This document shows, one piece after another, positions 1 through 9,882 of a DNA stretch of 64,000 nt (its first letter is position 1; the number at the start of each line of letters is the position of its first letter). The position numbers and the translations under genes are program-made. The stretch comes from an uncultured Pseudomonadota bacterium (lineage in GTDB: Bacteria; Pseudomonadota; Gammaproteobacteria; Methylococcales; Methylomonadaceae), in assembly GCA_903889445.1 (NCBI GenBank), contig CAISXF010000080.1, forward strand, positions 1-64,000, given 5' to 3'. The notes beneath the pieces are model-generated. The model had not been told where the DNA came from. It did not search any database and saw only the letters and a program-made list of their open reading frames with translations.

Positions 1-3000
1 AAGCCGCTGTTGTGGCAGTGTTACCGAAAGCGAACTTAACAGGTAACTGAATTTTATCTGTGCCAGTTGTGAAATTAGTCACCGTATCGTTCGCTTCAGT
101 CTTCAATGCACCAGCAGTAGGAGCTTTATAAACTACTACATCTGCCCCTGCACCAAGCGTGATGTTATCTGCACCTAAAGCACCAATGATGGTAGTAGCA
201 CCACTGCCCGCGATAATCGTATCAGCGTTAGGTGTACCTGGAATCGTTTCAGCTGTTGTAAGCGCTGAGTGATCCAAAGGATTTGCCACTTTAACGCCAG
301 AAATCAACGCTAAATCCGCAGCAGTTTTCGCCGTAGCTGGAATAATTGTATCTGCCGTTGCATTCGCTGCAATGTTGTAAATAGTAGAAACACCAGCATT
401 TATAACAGTAACGGTTGCTGTTGAGGTTCCTTTCGCAACTGTCAAATTGTCCGTGCCAAGTGTAAAATCAGTAATTGTGTCATTAACACCCGCCACAACA
501 AAAGAATCTGCGCCCGCTCCGCCTGTCAATACGTTGGTACCAGCACCACCAACAATTGAATCATCCCCCGCGACTCCAGAGATTGAATCATTACCTAAAC
601 CACCAGTGATTGAATCTGCATTCGCAGTTCCGACCAAATTATCATTGCCGTCCGTGCCAGTAATAATAGAGGATGTCGGTGTTACAGGTGTGACAACAGG
701 AATTACAGGAACAACTGGCGTGACAGGTACAACAACAATCACGGTATCTTTAACATCGCTCACGTTAATGGCTCCATCATCACCAAATTTCACCATTTCA
801 ATATGGCTTAAAATATCGGTGCCTTCATTGATGTCTTTGCCGACGTATTTGACAATCAATTGAACGCTTCCGTCCACAACAGTGCTGCGTGAAATTTGAT
901 AATCGGTTTGTGTGCTGTTGAAAACAACCACGTCATCACCGTCGCCACCTTCTATCGTGTCATTGCCTTCGCCTCCCGTTAAGAAATCATCACCCGCGCC
1001 ACCGTCAATAACATCGGCACCTTCACCGCCATCGATAACATCTTCGCCATCGCCACCAATCAATGTATCCGCGCCTTTGTCACCAAACAAATTATCATTT
1101 CCAGCGTTACCGATTAACGTGTTACCCCAGAAATTCCCCGACATTTGGTTTGCAAATTCGTTACCCGTGCCGTCAATGCCTTTGCCTGTGACGTTGTCGT
1201 GTTGATCGCCTGCTAACACTAAATTTTCAATGTTTTTATCCAAAGCGAAAGTGATGGTCGTTTCGATGGTGTCGTTACCGCCCAATTTGCCATTTTTATT
1301 CGATTCAAATACCACGTCTTTGGCGTTATCGACAAAGTAATAATCGTTGCCGTCGCCGCCTGACAAACTGTCTACGCCTTCGCCACCTTTGAGCGTGTCG
1401 TTACCGTCGCCGCCGATGAGCGTGTCGTCACCTTTGCCTCCCAATAATTTATCGTCACCTTTGCCGCCGTCGAGTTTATCGTTGCCGCCGTTGCCGCTTA
1501 ATACGTCATTGCCAGCCAGCGCGGTCATTGAATAGTTCACCGCCACTGCGTCGGATTTGGCAGAAAGTACGTCGTTTTTATCGGTACCCGTCAGAGTCGC
1601 GTTGTCTTTCGAGCCTTCAGTCGTCACACCGTTGACAATACTCGGTGCAATCACAGCGGTGTCGGTACTTGTGGAAGATTCCAACGTGCCGTAACCATCC
1701 ACATAACTGACATTCACGCTGATGCGTTCGCCCACATCGCCCAATAGCGGCGTATACGTTGCCGCCGTCGCATTTTTAATCGGGGTGTCGCTGCTGAACC
1801 ACTGATAATTAAACGTTCCCAAACCATCGACATCTGCCAGCGTACTTAACACGGACAATTCGGTTCCCATTTTCGCTTCGCCCATCACGATAACGTAACC
1901 CGTTGGCACGGTATTCAACGGAATCACTTTTGTGGTGGCGGTACTGGCGACGCTTTCAAAGGTGCCGCCGTTGTCGGTGTATTGTGCGACCACACTAATG
2001 GCTTTGCCGATTTGGTCTTTGGTCAATGTCAACGTGCTGCCCAACGCAAATGCTACGCCGTCCGCTTGCCATTGGAATTTAAAATCACCATTCAAACCGT
2101 CGATGTCGGCAATGCTGTTCTGCACGGTCAACACTTGCCCAACTTGTGCGCTGCCTTGAATCGTGACGTTGCCAGTTGGGAGGTCGTTTTCGTTTAATAC
2201 CACGCCGCCTAACACGCTTTCTAATTTACCCAAACCGTCGGTATAACTCGCGCTGACGCTCAATGTTCTGTACACGTCGGCTTGCGTCAAGGTGTACGAC
2301 GTTTGAGTTGCGCCCGCGATGGCGGCACCGTTGCCCAACCATTGAATACTAATCGCACCCAAACCATCAACATCCGCCAGAGTATTGCTGACGGTCACGG
2401 TTTTGTTTTGGCGCAGTTCGCCTGAAATCAAGACGCTACCCGTTGGCGCGTGATTGATTGCGTCTGTAATCGCTGACGTTTCAGCACTGGTGACGCTTTC
2501 AGCCGTTTTCCATAAATCGGTGTAATTCGCTTTGACACTGATTTTTTTGAACATATCATCAGCGGTCAACGTGTACGTCGATTGGGTTGCGCCCGTAATC
2601 GGCAAACCCGCCCGTAAAAATTGATAACTAATCGCACCCAAACCATCTTGATCCGCGAGAGTATTGGACGCGGTCAAAATTTGACCTTTTGCCGTGGTGC
2701 CGCTGATGCTCACGGAACCTGTTGGCAAATCTTCCTTGTTAGCGACCACCACCGCGCCACTCGTCATGCTTTCAGCTTTGCCCAAACCGTCGGTGTAATT
2801 CGCCACCACGCTGATTTTTTTACCGACATCTAGTTGGCTCAATTGATACGACGGCTGCACCGCGCCAATAATTGCCGCGCCTTCGCTTAACCACTGCACA
2901 CTCATTTTGCCCAAACCATCAACGTCGGCAATTTTGTTTGAAACGGTTAATGTTTCGTTTTCTTGTGCCAAACCATCAATCGCAATGCTACCTGTGGGCG

Positions 3001-4618
3001 CAGAATTTTTAACGACTGGTACAACCACAACCGACGATGCTGCCGTATAAAAATCGTCTGCCGCAATGTTAGTGAAAGTTTCAACGCCAGAGGTGAGTTT
3101 AGCTTTGACTGCGCTGCTATCGCCGCCATAATTTGAATCTCCCCAAGTAACAACCGAACCATCTGCTCGCAAGGCAACAAAAACATCACCGTTTGATTTA
3201 ATGTCTATAACATCAATTGTGCCGTCAATCTGATTAGAAACTAAGCTACTATCACCACCTCTATAATTCAATCCCCAAGTAACAACTGAACCATCCGCTC
3301 TTAATGCTGCGAATGCAGAGTTAGTTGAGTAAATTTTTACAACGTCAATCGTTCCATCAAGTTGTTTAGCGACAGAGCTACTATCTCCAGCTAGCCATCC
3401 CCAAGTAACAACGGAACCGTCCGCTCGTAGTGCTGCAATTGCACCACTGTTCGTGGTTGAATAAACATCAACAACATCGATTGTGCCATCTAATTGCTTT
3501 GTAATCGAACTACTATCGCCGCCACTTCCTCCCCACGTTACAACAGAGCCATCAGCGCGTAGTGCCGCAAATGCACTTCCAGTTGAGTAAATATCGACAA
3601 CGTCAACTGTTCCATCTAATTGTTTTGAAACGAGTGAGAGATTTTCACCCCAATTAGAGTTATCTGATACCGACCCCCATGCCACAACAGAGCCATCAGC
3701 GCGTAATGCCGCAAATGCTCCGCCATTGGAATAGATTTTAGTTACATCGATTGTGCCATCCAACTGTTTGCTAACTCCATTTGCATCCCTTTGTTTGATA
3801 AAAACACTATCATCGTAACTACCAGAATACCAACTTCGAGTATTTCCCCAAGTTACAACAGAACCGTCAGCTCTCAATGCTGCAAATCCCTCACCATTTG
3901 AAACAATTGAGGTGACATCGATCGTTCCATCAAGTTGTTTGGAAACTAAATTGCTGTTGCCACCCCATACAGAATCTCCCCAAGTCACAACAGAACCATC
4001 AGCGCGTAGAGCAGCAAAAGCAGAACTTGTTGAAGAAATAGAAACGACATCAGTAGTGCCATCAAGTTGCTTGCTCACTTTACTTGCATCACCGCCAAAA
4101 TCAGATCTTCCCCAAGCAACGACAGAGCCATCGGCTCTTAATGCAGCGAAAGCAATATGACTTGATGAAATAGATGTTACATCAATCGTGCCGTCGAGTT
4201 GTTTAGCAACGGCACTGCTATTGCCGCCACTGCTAGAATCTCCCCAAGTGACCACAGAGCCATCAGCGAGAAGGGAAGCAAATGCGGAATCAGTCGAAGC
4301 AACTGTTTTCACGTCAATTGTGCCATCGAGTTTTTTCAGGGTTGCTGTATCAATAGATTGATTTCCCAAAGAAATCAACGCGCCGTCAGTACGCAACGCA
4401 ACAAAATTGCTGTTGTTTGAATAAATTTGAGTGGCATCGACCGTGCCATCTAGTGAAGCAGGAACCGTTGCATTTTGTCCCCACGCGACGACTGAACCGT
4501 CGGTTTTAATTGCTGCAAAACCGTATTGGTTTGCAGTTTCGTTATTAGACATTTTTGGCGTTGAAACTAACGTGCCGCCGCCGATGGTTTTGGTAGTGGT
4601 TGCTTTTGAATCCGTCAT
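1..4618 (-). CDS. Giant RTX-type secreted protein, N-terminal part (runs off left edge)
   Basis: The frame is open from an ATG at 4618 to base 1 (1,539 codons); the C-terminus lies outside. Eleven RCC1-like units with the core [12 protein letters not shown] fill roughly residues 25-490 and should fold as a beta-propeller. About five Ig/cadherin-like units of ~90 residues, starting with PTGSVxIxG, fill about 535-975. Aspartate/glycine-rich RTX nonapeptides ([13 protein letters not shown] type) follow from about 1020 and recur near 1310, split by a Val/Pro/Thr linker. No N-terminal signal peptide is seen, as expected for type I secretion, whose signal would be C-terminal. A GGAG Shine-Dalgarno lies about 10 bases before the ATG. 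Likely an adhesin or biofilm matrix protein; the ligand is unknown. Confidence 0.88.
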   Translation of the reverse strand, partial: MTDSKATTTKTIGGGTLVSTPKMSNNETANQYGFAAIKTDGSVVAWGQNATVPASLDGTVDATQIYSNNSNFVALRTDGALISLGNQSIDTATLKKLDGTIDVKTVASTDSAFASLLADGSVVTWGDSSSGGNSSAVAKQLDGTIDVTSISSSHIAFAALRADGSVVAWGRSDFGGDASKVSKQLDGTTDVVSISSTSSAFAALRADGSVVTWGDSVWGGNSNLVSKQLDGTIDVTSIVSNGEGFAALRADGSVVTWGNTRSWYSGSYDDSVFIKQRDANGVSKQLDGTIDVTKIYSNGGAFAALRADGSVVAWGSVSDNSNWGENLSLVSKQLDGTVDVVDIYSTGSAFAALRADGSVVTWGGSGGDSSSITKQLDGTIDVVDVYSTTNSGAIAALRADGSVVTWGWLAGDSSSVAKQLDGTIDVVKIYSTNSAFAALRADGSVVTWGLNYRGGDSSLVSNQIDGTIDVIDIKSNGDVFVALRADGSVVTWGDSNYGGDSSAVKAKLTSGVETFTNIAADDFYTAASSVVVVPVVKNSAPTGSIAIDGLAQENETLTVSNKIADVDGLGKMSVQWLSEGAAIIGAVQPSYQLSQLDVGKKISVVANYTDGLGKAESMTSGAVVVANKEDLPTGSVSISGTTAKGQILTASNTLADQDGLGAISYQFLRAGLPITGATQSTYTLTADDMFKKISVKANYTDLWKTAESVTSAETSAITDAINHAPTGSVLISGELRQNKTVTVSNTLADVDGLGAISIQWLGNGAAIAGATQTSYTLTQADVYRTLSVSASYTDGLGKLESVLGGVVLNENDLPTGNVTIQGSAQVGQVLTVQNSIADIDGLNGDFKFQWQADGVAFALGSTLTLTKDQIGKAISVVAQYTDNGGTFESVASTATTKVIPLNTVPTGYVIVMGEAKMGTELSVLSTLADVDGLGTFNYQWFSSDTPIKNATAATYTPLLGDVGERISVNVSYVDGYGTLESSTSTDTAVIAPSIVNGVTTEGSKDNATLTGTDKNDVLSAKSDAVAVNYSMTALAGNDVLSGNGGNDKLDGGKGDDKLLGGKGDDTLIGGDGNDTLKGGEGVDSLSGGDGNDYYFVDNAKDVVFESNKNGKLGGNDTIETTITFALDKNIENLVLAGDQHDNVTGKGIDGTGNEFANQMSGNFWGNTLIGNAGNDNLFGDKGADTLIGGDGEDVIDGGEGADVIDGGAGDDFLTGGEGNDTIEGGDGDDVVVFNSTQTDYQISRSTVVDGSVQLIVKYVGKDINEGTDILSHIEMVKFGDDGAINVSDVKDTVIVVVPVTPVVPVIPVVTPVTPTSSIITGTDGNDNLVGTANADSITGGLGNDSISGVAGDDSIVGGAGTNVLTGGAGADSFVVAGVNDTITDFTLGTDNLTVAKGTSTATVTVINAGVSTIYNIAANATADTIIPATAKTAADLALISGVKVANPLDHSALTTAETIPGTPNADTIIAGSGATTIIGALGADNITLGAGADVVVYKAPTAGALKTEANDTVTNFTTGTDKIQLPVKFAFGNTATTAA

Positions 4619-4669
4619 GCTGATATTGCTCCAAGGTTAAAAAAAATAAAAAATTTAGGCATAAAAAAA

Positions 4670-4694
4670 CCCGCCAACGCAAAGCATTGGCGGG
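4670..4694 (-). terminator. Bidirectional rho-independent terminator
   Basis: An 8-bp perfect stem (CCCGCCAA / TTGGCGGG) with a 9-base loop is flanked by an A-run at 4663-4669 and a T-run at 4695-4699, so it can work both ways. On the minus strand it would end transcripts from the DUF748 operon before the RTX gene. Confidence 0.85.
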
Positions 4695-4712
4695 TTTTTA
4701 GAAAAGAAAAAC

Positions 4713-4740
4713 TTGACGCAGCCTAAAGCCGCAACATAAT
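4713..4740 (+). promoter_or_regulatory. Sigma70-like promoter at the (TTGC)n tract, copy 1
   Basis: TTGACG, a 16-base spacer and CATAAT are followed at once by the (TTGC)16 tract. A transcript would start at the tract and run antisense into the 3' end of the DUF748 gene. The same arrangement is found at 56913-56940 on the other strand, which supports it as a conserved element. Confidence 0.55.
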
Positions 4741-4743
4741 TTT

Positions 4744-4807
<64 letters not shown>

Positions 4808-4859
4808 GTCATCATTTTCCTAGGTTTTTGTTAAAGTTGCGCTGAAGCATATTCCTATT

Positions 4860-7800
4860 TCAATCCACTTTCAACGACAACAACGCATTGATTTCATCGT
4901 TTTCACGCGGCGGGTCAATCGCCGTATCCAAAATAAAAACTCGTTCATTCGGCACGCCGCCTTGTTGCACAACGTATTTTGCAATCGCTCGCGCTCGTGC
5001 GGCGGCTAATTTGATCAACCGTTTTTGTTCAACAGGCAACGCTTCCGATAATTTTTGTTTTGCCACGCTGTAAAACTCGCCCATTTCAGGTTTCACCAAT
5101 TCAAAACCACCCCAAAATGATTTTTTCACCAGCTGCGGAAATTTCGCTTGGAATTCTTGCGCCAATAATTTTTGTGCGTCAGCGTCATCAGGTTTCACCA
5201 ATTCAAAACCACCCCAAAATGATTTTTTCACCAGCTGCGGAAATTTCGCTTGGAATTCTTGCGCCAATAATTTTTGTGCGTCAGCGTCATCGAGTTCCAC
5301 ATATTCTGGGCGAATTTTTTGTTTATTTTCACGATTGAGAGCTTCGGATTTCAATGTTTTCAATCGGTCGATTAAGGCTTCTTCGCGTAAAATCGCCCAA
5401 TCTTGCAATTGAAACGCGGTGCCTTTAATTTCTAATTTCAACACGTCGCGGTCGCGTAAAACTTTCGCCAAACCCGCCAATTTTTGCTGTTGCCAATCCG
5501 ATAATTCGGACTGTCCAGCGGCAAATTGCACCACACTCAAATCGTCGTCCGTACCCAATAAATTCGCCAACGCATGAAACGGCGAGGTAATCACTTTCGT
5601 CATCACATTCAACAGCGCGTCACCAATAATGCCACTCAAACTAAACTGTGGATTATTCAACGAACCCGTAATTGGCACGTCCAAATTGATAATGCCGTTC
5701 ACATCTTTCAACAACGCAATCGCCAAATCAAAGGGCGCGTTGACGGCGTGCGGATTGTCGATTTGTTCGCCCAACTCAAATTGTTCAATCAATAAATTAT
5801 TCGTCGCGGTCAATTCGCCTTTCGTCACGTCGTAATTCATGCCGAGCGACATTTTGCCTTTTTCAACTTTGTAGCCCGAAAATTCCGCCATGTACGCCGA
5901 AACCAACGGCATCGGCATTCCTTTGAAACTTAACGCGGCACGATAATCACCAATATACGGTTGAATTTTACCTTTAATATCAACGGGCGCGAGGTCGTAA
6001 GCGTTGCCTTTGAGCGTGACGTTAATGGTCGATTCATGATTGGACGAAATGCCCGACGCGCCACCTTCCAACCCTTTAATTTCAGCTGAAAAAGGCAAAA
6101 TCATCGACAAATCGGCAAACGACGACGAACCATTTGAAATTTGCACATTATCGAGTTTGAAGTACATTGGATTTTGTCCTGCAATGGCATCCCCCCCCTT
6201 TGAAGGGGGGCGGGGGGGATGTGCTTGAATCCAAATATCGGCAAAATTAAGCGTTTTATCTTTCGCAATCACCACCCGCGCGTAAGGTTTATCGAGTAAT
6301 ACCGAAGTCGCGCTGTAACGTTGCGCCAACACATCCGCGTCGATATTTTTCAGGGTCAGATTGTCCCATTTCACTAAATCTTTATTTTGAATTTGGTCAC
6401 GAATCACCAACCGCGCAATGCCGCTGTTGCCTTTGAATTTCACATCTAATTCGCCTTGATCGCCTTGCGCCACGTCGAGTTTGCCGTCCAAACTAAATAC
6501 GCCTTTAATCAAATCGAAGTGCGCGAATTTATCGACGTACGATTGGAATTTTTCTAAATTTAACGCATTCACCGCAATGTCGGATTGCGCGGCGAAAGGC
6601 GATATTTCGGCGTTGCCTTTCAAATGTAACGAACCGCTGTTATTGATGCCAGTGTTGAGTTCAAACGGCAGTTTTGCACCGATTGCGTTGCTCAATTCGG
6701 TGAGTTTTAACGACAACGGTTTAATCGAAATCGACAACGGTTTGGGCAAGGTTTTATCTTCCAACACTGCGCCAAAATCGGTGAGTGCGACGCTGTCAAT
6801 TTTCACGCCCCAAAACGCTTCACTTTGAGCATTTTCCGCTTTGGAATCCTCTTCATCTTCGGGTAAAAGCGTTTGATAATTCAATTCACCATTCGGATTT
6901 AACCACGCACGAAAATCGGCATTTTTCGCTTGAATCGCGCCAATCGCCACGGTTTTCTTTTGCAAATTTAACGTTAACTTTTTCAGTTCTAATTCGGGCA
7001 GTTTGAACAATAACGTATTTTGCGTGGTGTCGAAAAGTTCCGTGTCGCGCAACAAAATAGCTGCGGTTTGCAGCTGTTGCGTGGGTAAATTAAAACTCAA
7101 CTCGTTGAGCGTTATGGTCGGCAAATCGAGCTGCGTTTGTTTTTCGGTGAAACGTAACGTGTTGAACGCGAGTGATTTCATCGTCAAATTTTGGCGCGTG
7201 TGGTCGTAATTTAAATTTTCACACGCGATTTTTTTCAGCGTAATTTGCTGCGCGGCTTTGTTTTTGTAAGACAAATCATTCAACGCAATCACGCCGTTTT
7301 CAATTTGAATCAGCGGTGGTTTTTCATTCAACGCCATTCGATAATTTGCCGATAATTCGCCTTTTCCCGCTACTTTGAATTTATTTTCTGGCATCAATGA
7401 AAGCAAATGCGCCAAATTCACCGATTGAAATGTGATTTTGCCATTTGATTTCAAAGTTAAAAATTGAAAATCGCCCGACAAATGCAAATCGCCGCCTTGT
7501 TGCCAGTTTGCGGTTAAATCAAATTTTGCAGGCGGGGCATTTTGCGTGCTGAAATTCGTCAGCGTAAAATTTAACGGCGTGATTTTTTCGGTTTGTGCGC
7601 CGTTTTGAAATGAAATTTGTCCGTCCGATAACGTGAAATTTTTCATCGTCAACGGAAATAAATCACCGCTTTTTTCAGTTTTCGGCGCGTCTGATTTTGG
7701 CAAAAGCGCGTCGATATTTAACGCGCCATTCTGTTGTTTTTCGAGTTCAAAAAAAGGTTTGTTGAGCGTGATTTTTTCGATAATCAGACTTTTTGTCGTC

Positions 7801-8066
7801 AACGATTCGCGCCAATTGAGCTGAATATCCAACTCTTCAAAACGCAGGATTTTTTCTAATTCAAATTTTTTGAGCTGAAGTTGCAACGTCAACGGATTAA
7901 AATTCACCGCGTTTAAACTGCTTCTCAAGCCCGTTTCTTTTGCGATAAACGCCGGTAATTCACGCTGCAACCACGCGGGGAAAAGATAAAAACTCGTCGC
8001 GAAATAGCCGCCGACTAATCCCGCTGGAATTAAAACGGCGACGGCGATTTTAGCGATTCGTTTCAT
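4860..8066 (-). CDS. DUF748 (AsmA-like) envelope protein
   Basis: A 1,068-aa protein with one N-terminal membrane segment (about residues 5-25) and a long beta-rich body typical of DUF748 proteins, which resemble AsmA/TamB intermembrane proteins. The C-terminus has the family's QFAAGQSELS stretch followed by a charged helical part. I chose the ATG at 8066 (MKRIAK), overlapping the lipocalin gene by 17 bases, because the membrane segment follows it directly; an in-frame ATG at 8108 would add 14 polar residues. It carries two oddities: an exact tandem duplication of 34 codons near the C-terminus (5087-5290) and a G/C-rich palindrome read in frame (about 6188-6224). The molecular role is unknown; involvement in outer-membrane lipid or protein transport is inference. 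Confidence 0.8.
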   Translation of the reverse strand: MKRIAKIAVAVLIPAGLVGGYFATSFYLFPAWLQRELPAFIAKETGLRSSLNAVNFNPLTLQLQLKKFELEKILRFEELDIQLNWRESLTTKSLIIEKITLNKPFFELEKQQNGALNIDALLPKSDAPKTEKSGDLFPLTMKNFTLSDGQISFQNGAQTEKITPLNFTLTNFSTQNAPPAKFDLTANWQQGGDLHLSGDFQFLTLKSNGKITFQSVNLAHLLSLMPENKFKVAGKGELSANYRMALNEKPPLIQIENGVIALNDLSYKNKAAQQITLKKIACENLNYDHTRQNLTMKSLAFNTLRFTEKQTQLDLPTITLNELSFNLPTQQLQTAAILLRDTELFDTTQNTLLFKLPELELKKLTLNLQKKTVAIGAIQAKNADFRAWLNPNGELNYQTLLPEDEEDSKAENAQSEAFWGVKIDSVALTDFGAVLEDKTLPKPLSISIKPLSLKLTELSNAIGAKLPFELNTGINNSGSLHLKGNAEISPFAAQSDIAVNALNLEKFQSYVDKFAHFDLIKGVFSLDGKLDVAQGDQGELDVKFKGNSGIARLVIRDQIQNKDLVKWDNLTLKNIDADVLAQRYSATSVLLDKPYARVVIAKDKTLNFADIWIQAHPPRPPSKGGDAIAGQNPMYFKLDNVQISNGSSSFADLSMILPFSAEIKGLEGGASGISSNHESTINVTLKGNAYDLAPVDIKGKIQPYIGDYRAALSFKGMPMPLVSAYMAEFSGYKVEKGKMSLGMNYDVTKGELTATNNLLIEQFELGEQIDNPHAVNAPFDLAIALLKDVNGIINLDVPITGSLNNPQFSLSGIIGDALLNVMTKVITSPFHALANLLGTDDDLSVVQFAAGQSELSDWQQQKLAGLAKVLRDRDVLKLEIKGTAFQLQDWAILREEALIDRLKTLKSEALNRENKQKIRPEYVELDDADAQKLLAQEFQAKFPQLVKKSFWGGFELVKPDDADAQKLLAQEFQAKFPQLVKKSFWGGFELVKPEMGEFYSVAKQKLSEALPVEQKRLIKLAAARARAIAKYVVQQGGVPNERVFILDTAIDPPRENDEINALLSLKVD
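5087..5290 (-). repeat. Exact 102-bp tandem duplication inside the DUF748 gene
   Basis: Units 5087-5188 and 5189-5290 are identical. Each encodes 34 residues, including DDADAQKLLAQEF and SFWGGFELVKP, so the frame is kept. Perfect identity points to a very recent event or to an assembly artefact. Confidence 0.97.
6188..6224. repeat. G/C-rich palindromic repeat read in frame (DUF748)
   Basis: A run of C, a TTTGAA core and a run of G form an inverted repeat. On the minus strand it encodes AHPPRPPSKGGDAIAG inside the DUF748 protein. The same peptide and DNA core occur in the Hsp70 gene at 11290-11364. Confidence 0.85.
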
Positions 8067-8589
8067 TCGGCAATTCTTGATCAACATAAATGAGCTTTTC
8101 GGTTTCAAAACCCAAGGCTTTCGCTTTCGCGATTAACGCGACTTTCAATTTTTCATCCATGTTGGGTGAACGCGCCAAAATCCAGAAATACGACTTATCC
8201 CAACTCGTTACTAGCGAATACTGGTAATTTTCGTCCAATTCAAACACGACGTAAGACGCATAAAAAGGGCGAAAAAACGACACTTTTAAATGACCTTGAT
8301 TTGAACTTTCCGCAAAATACGCCACGCCTTTTGCCTCTTTCCATTCTTTTTTCGCAACGGAATAACCGCGATTTAAAACACTTAAACTTTCATCTTCGTT
8401 CAAACTGTATTCGGCGTTAATTGCCGTAAGTCCGCGTTCAAATGAATGATCTAAGCGGGCAATTTCGTACCATTTACCCAGATATTTTTGAGCGTCAAAC
8501 GGTTCAACAGGTTTGATATTTTCAGGAATACCAACGCAACCCATCGTCACTAAAAAGCACACCATTAAAAAGAATTTTTTAATCATCAT
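8050..8589 (-). CDS. blc: Blc-type outer-membrane lipocalin
   Basis: A 179-aa lipoprotein with an N-terminal hydrophobic segment ending in a lipobox-like TMGC (Cys18). The Blc signature GKWYEIARLDHSFERGL follows, then the YFWILARSP segment of bacterial lipocalins near residues 135-145. Bacterial lipocalins sit in the outer membrane and bind fatty acids or lysophospholipids. The start (ATG ATG at 8589) abuts the gmk stop, and the end overlaps the DUF748 gene, so gmk-blc-DUF748 looks like one operon. Confidence 0.9.
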   Translation of the reverse strand: MMIKKFFLMVCFLVTMGCVGIPENIKPVEPFDAQKYLGKWYEIARLDHSFERGLTAINAEYSLNEDESLSVLNRGYSVAKKEWKEAKGVAYFAESSNQGHLKVSFFRPFYASYVVFELDENYQYSLVTSWDKSYFWILARSPNMDEKLKVALIAKAKALGFETEKLIYVDQELPNETNR

Positions 8590-9204
8590 TTACGCCAACA
8601 AATTCATCAGCAACAAATGTAACGCTTCCGATTGGCGAGCTTGTTGAAAGCGATTCGCGAAAATAATACTTTCGAGCGCGTGCAAGGCTTCACTAAAATC
8701 ATCGTTGACGATTAAATAATCAAATTCGGGATAATGGCTCATTTCAGTGACGGCTTCTTTCATGCGCCGCTCAATAATATCGACATCGTCTTTGCCACGA
8801 CTTTCCAAGCGATGCCGCAACACGTCAATGGTGGGCGGCAAAATGAAAATTGAAATACTGTCGGGCAACAATTTTCGTATTTGTTGTGCGCCTTGCCAAT
8901 CGATTTCTAAAATTACGTCGCGCCCTTTCGCAAGATTATCTTCCACGGTTTTTTGCGCGGTGCCGTAAAAATTATCGAACACCTGAGCGCATTCTAAAAA
9001 TGCGCCCTCCCCTTGCATCGCGTTAAATTCCTCGACGCTAACAAAAAAATAATCCTTGCCGTGAATTTCGCCTGTTCGTGTTTGGCGCGTGGTGTGTGAA
9101 ACGGATACAACTAAATGCTTTAGTTTCACGACCAATTTTCTTACTAAACTGGTTTTGCCTGCACCTGATGGCGCAGAAATAATGTAAAGTTTGCCTTTAT
9201 TCAT
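8590..9204 (-). CDS. gmk: Guanylate kinase
   Basis: 204 aa, the usual length. It phosphorylates GMP to GDP with ATP in the cytoplasm. The Walker A motif SAPSGAGKTSL is at residues 9-19, and the GMP-binding region (SHTTRQTRTGEIHGKDYFFV) and the family's EIDWQGAQQIR stretch are intact. It is the first gene of the gmk-blc-DUF748 set and is divergent from the carbonic-anhydrase-like gene. It is normally followed by rpoZ/spoT in gammaproteobacteria, which is not the case here. Confidence 0.97.
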   Translation of the reverse strand: MNKGKLYIISAPSGAGKTSLVRKLVVKLKHLVVSVSHTTRQTRTGEIHGKDYFFVSVEEFNAMQGEGAFLECAQVFDNFYGTAQKTVEDNLAKGRDVILEIDWQGAQQIRKLLPDSISIFILPPTIDVLRHRLESRGKDDVDIIERRMKEAVTEMSHYPEFDYLIVNDDFSEALHALESIIFANRFQQARQSEALHLLLMNLLA

Positions 9205-9290
9205 AAAATTGATTGTGTGTGAAGTTGAGAACTACGCGCATTTTAACAATGTTCAATTCAATAGTCAGATTCATTCAAACAGGAAACAAA

Positions 9291-9821
9291 ATGACCATCC
9301 GAAATTTTAATAATGAAATGCCCCAATTTGGCGAAAACGTCTATATTGACGACAGCGCGATTGTTATTGGCGCGGTGACGTTGGGCGATAATGTGTCCGT
9401 TTTTCCGATGGCGGTTATTCGCGGCGATGTCGAAAAAATCACCATTGACGCAAATACCAATGTTCAAGATGGCGCGGTGTTGCACGTTTCGCATCAAGGA
9501 AAATTTTCAGAGCGTGGGCATCCGTTAACCATCGGCGAAAGTGTGACGATTGGGCATCGTGCCGTACTTCATGGTTGCACGATTGGCAATTTTTGTTTGA
9601 TTGGCATTGGCGCGATTGTCATGGATGACGCGGTTTTGGAGGATTATGTGATGTTGGGCGCAGGTTCATTAGTGCCGCCAAATAAACAATTGGAAAGCGG
9701 TTATTTGTACGTCGGTTCACCCGCAAAACAAAGTCGCGCGTTAACGGAAAATGAAAAAGCGTTTTTGCGTTATTCCGCCGAACATTATGTGAGTTTGAAA
9801 AATCAGTATTTGTTGCCTTAA
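9291..9821 (+). CDS. Gamma-carbonic-anhydrase-like hexapeptide-repeat protein
   Basis: 176 aa of the left-handed beta-helix family (YrdA/CaiE/gamma-CA type). The hexapeptide turns run through about residues 10-150. Metal-ligand-like histidines are seen in HVSHQG and in IGHRAVLHGC, spaced as in gamma-carbonic anhydrases. I place the start at ATG 9291 because AGGA lies 7 bases upstream; an upstream in-frame ATG at 9213 would add 26 residues unlike the family. Divergent from gmk. Enzymatic activity cannot be judged from sequence alone. Confidence 0.88.
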   Translation: MTIRNFNNEMPQFGENVYIDDSAIVIGAVTLGDNVSVFPMAVIRGDVEKITIDANTNVQDGAVLHVSHQGKFSERGHPLTIGESVTIGHRAVLHGCTIGNFCLIGIGAIVMDDAVLEDYVMLGAGSLVPPNKQLESGYLYVGSPAKQSRALTENEKAFLRYSAEHYVSLKNQYLLP

Positions 9822-9882
9822 AAATATCGGATTTACGCTAAACTGCACGCATTCATTTCTAATTCTAGTCAAATAAACCATT

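Noticed and set aside
447-1535. Ser/Pro-rich plus-strand frames in the first 1.5 kb
   Set aside because: They are the antisense of RTX glycine/aspartate repeats of the giant minus-strand gene; the composition is explained by that gene.
3912-4640. Plus-strand frames with repeated SSCLxTxL patterns
   Set aside because: Antisense shadow of the RCC1-like repeats.
9213-9290. Longer start for the carbonic-anhydrase-like gene
   Set aside because: The ATG at 9291 has the ribosome-binding site and the family N-terminus; the extension is unlike the family.
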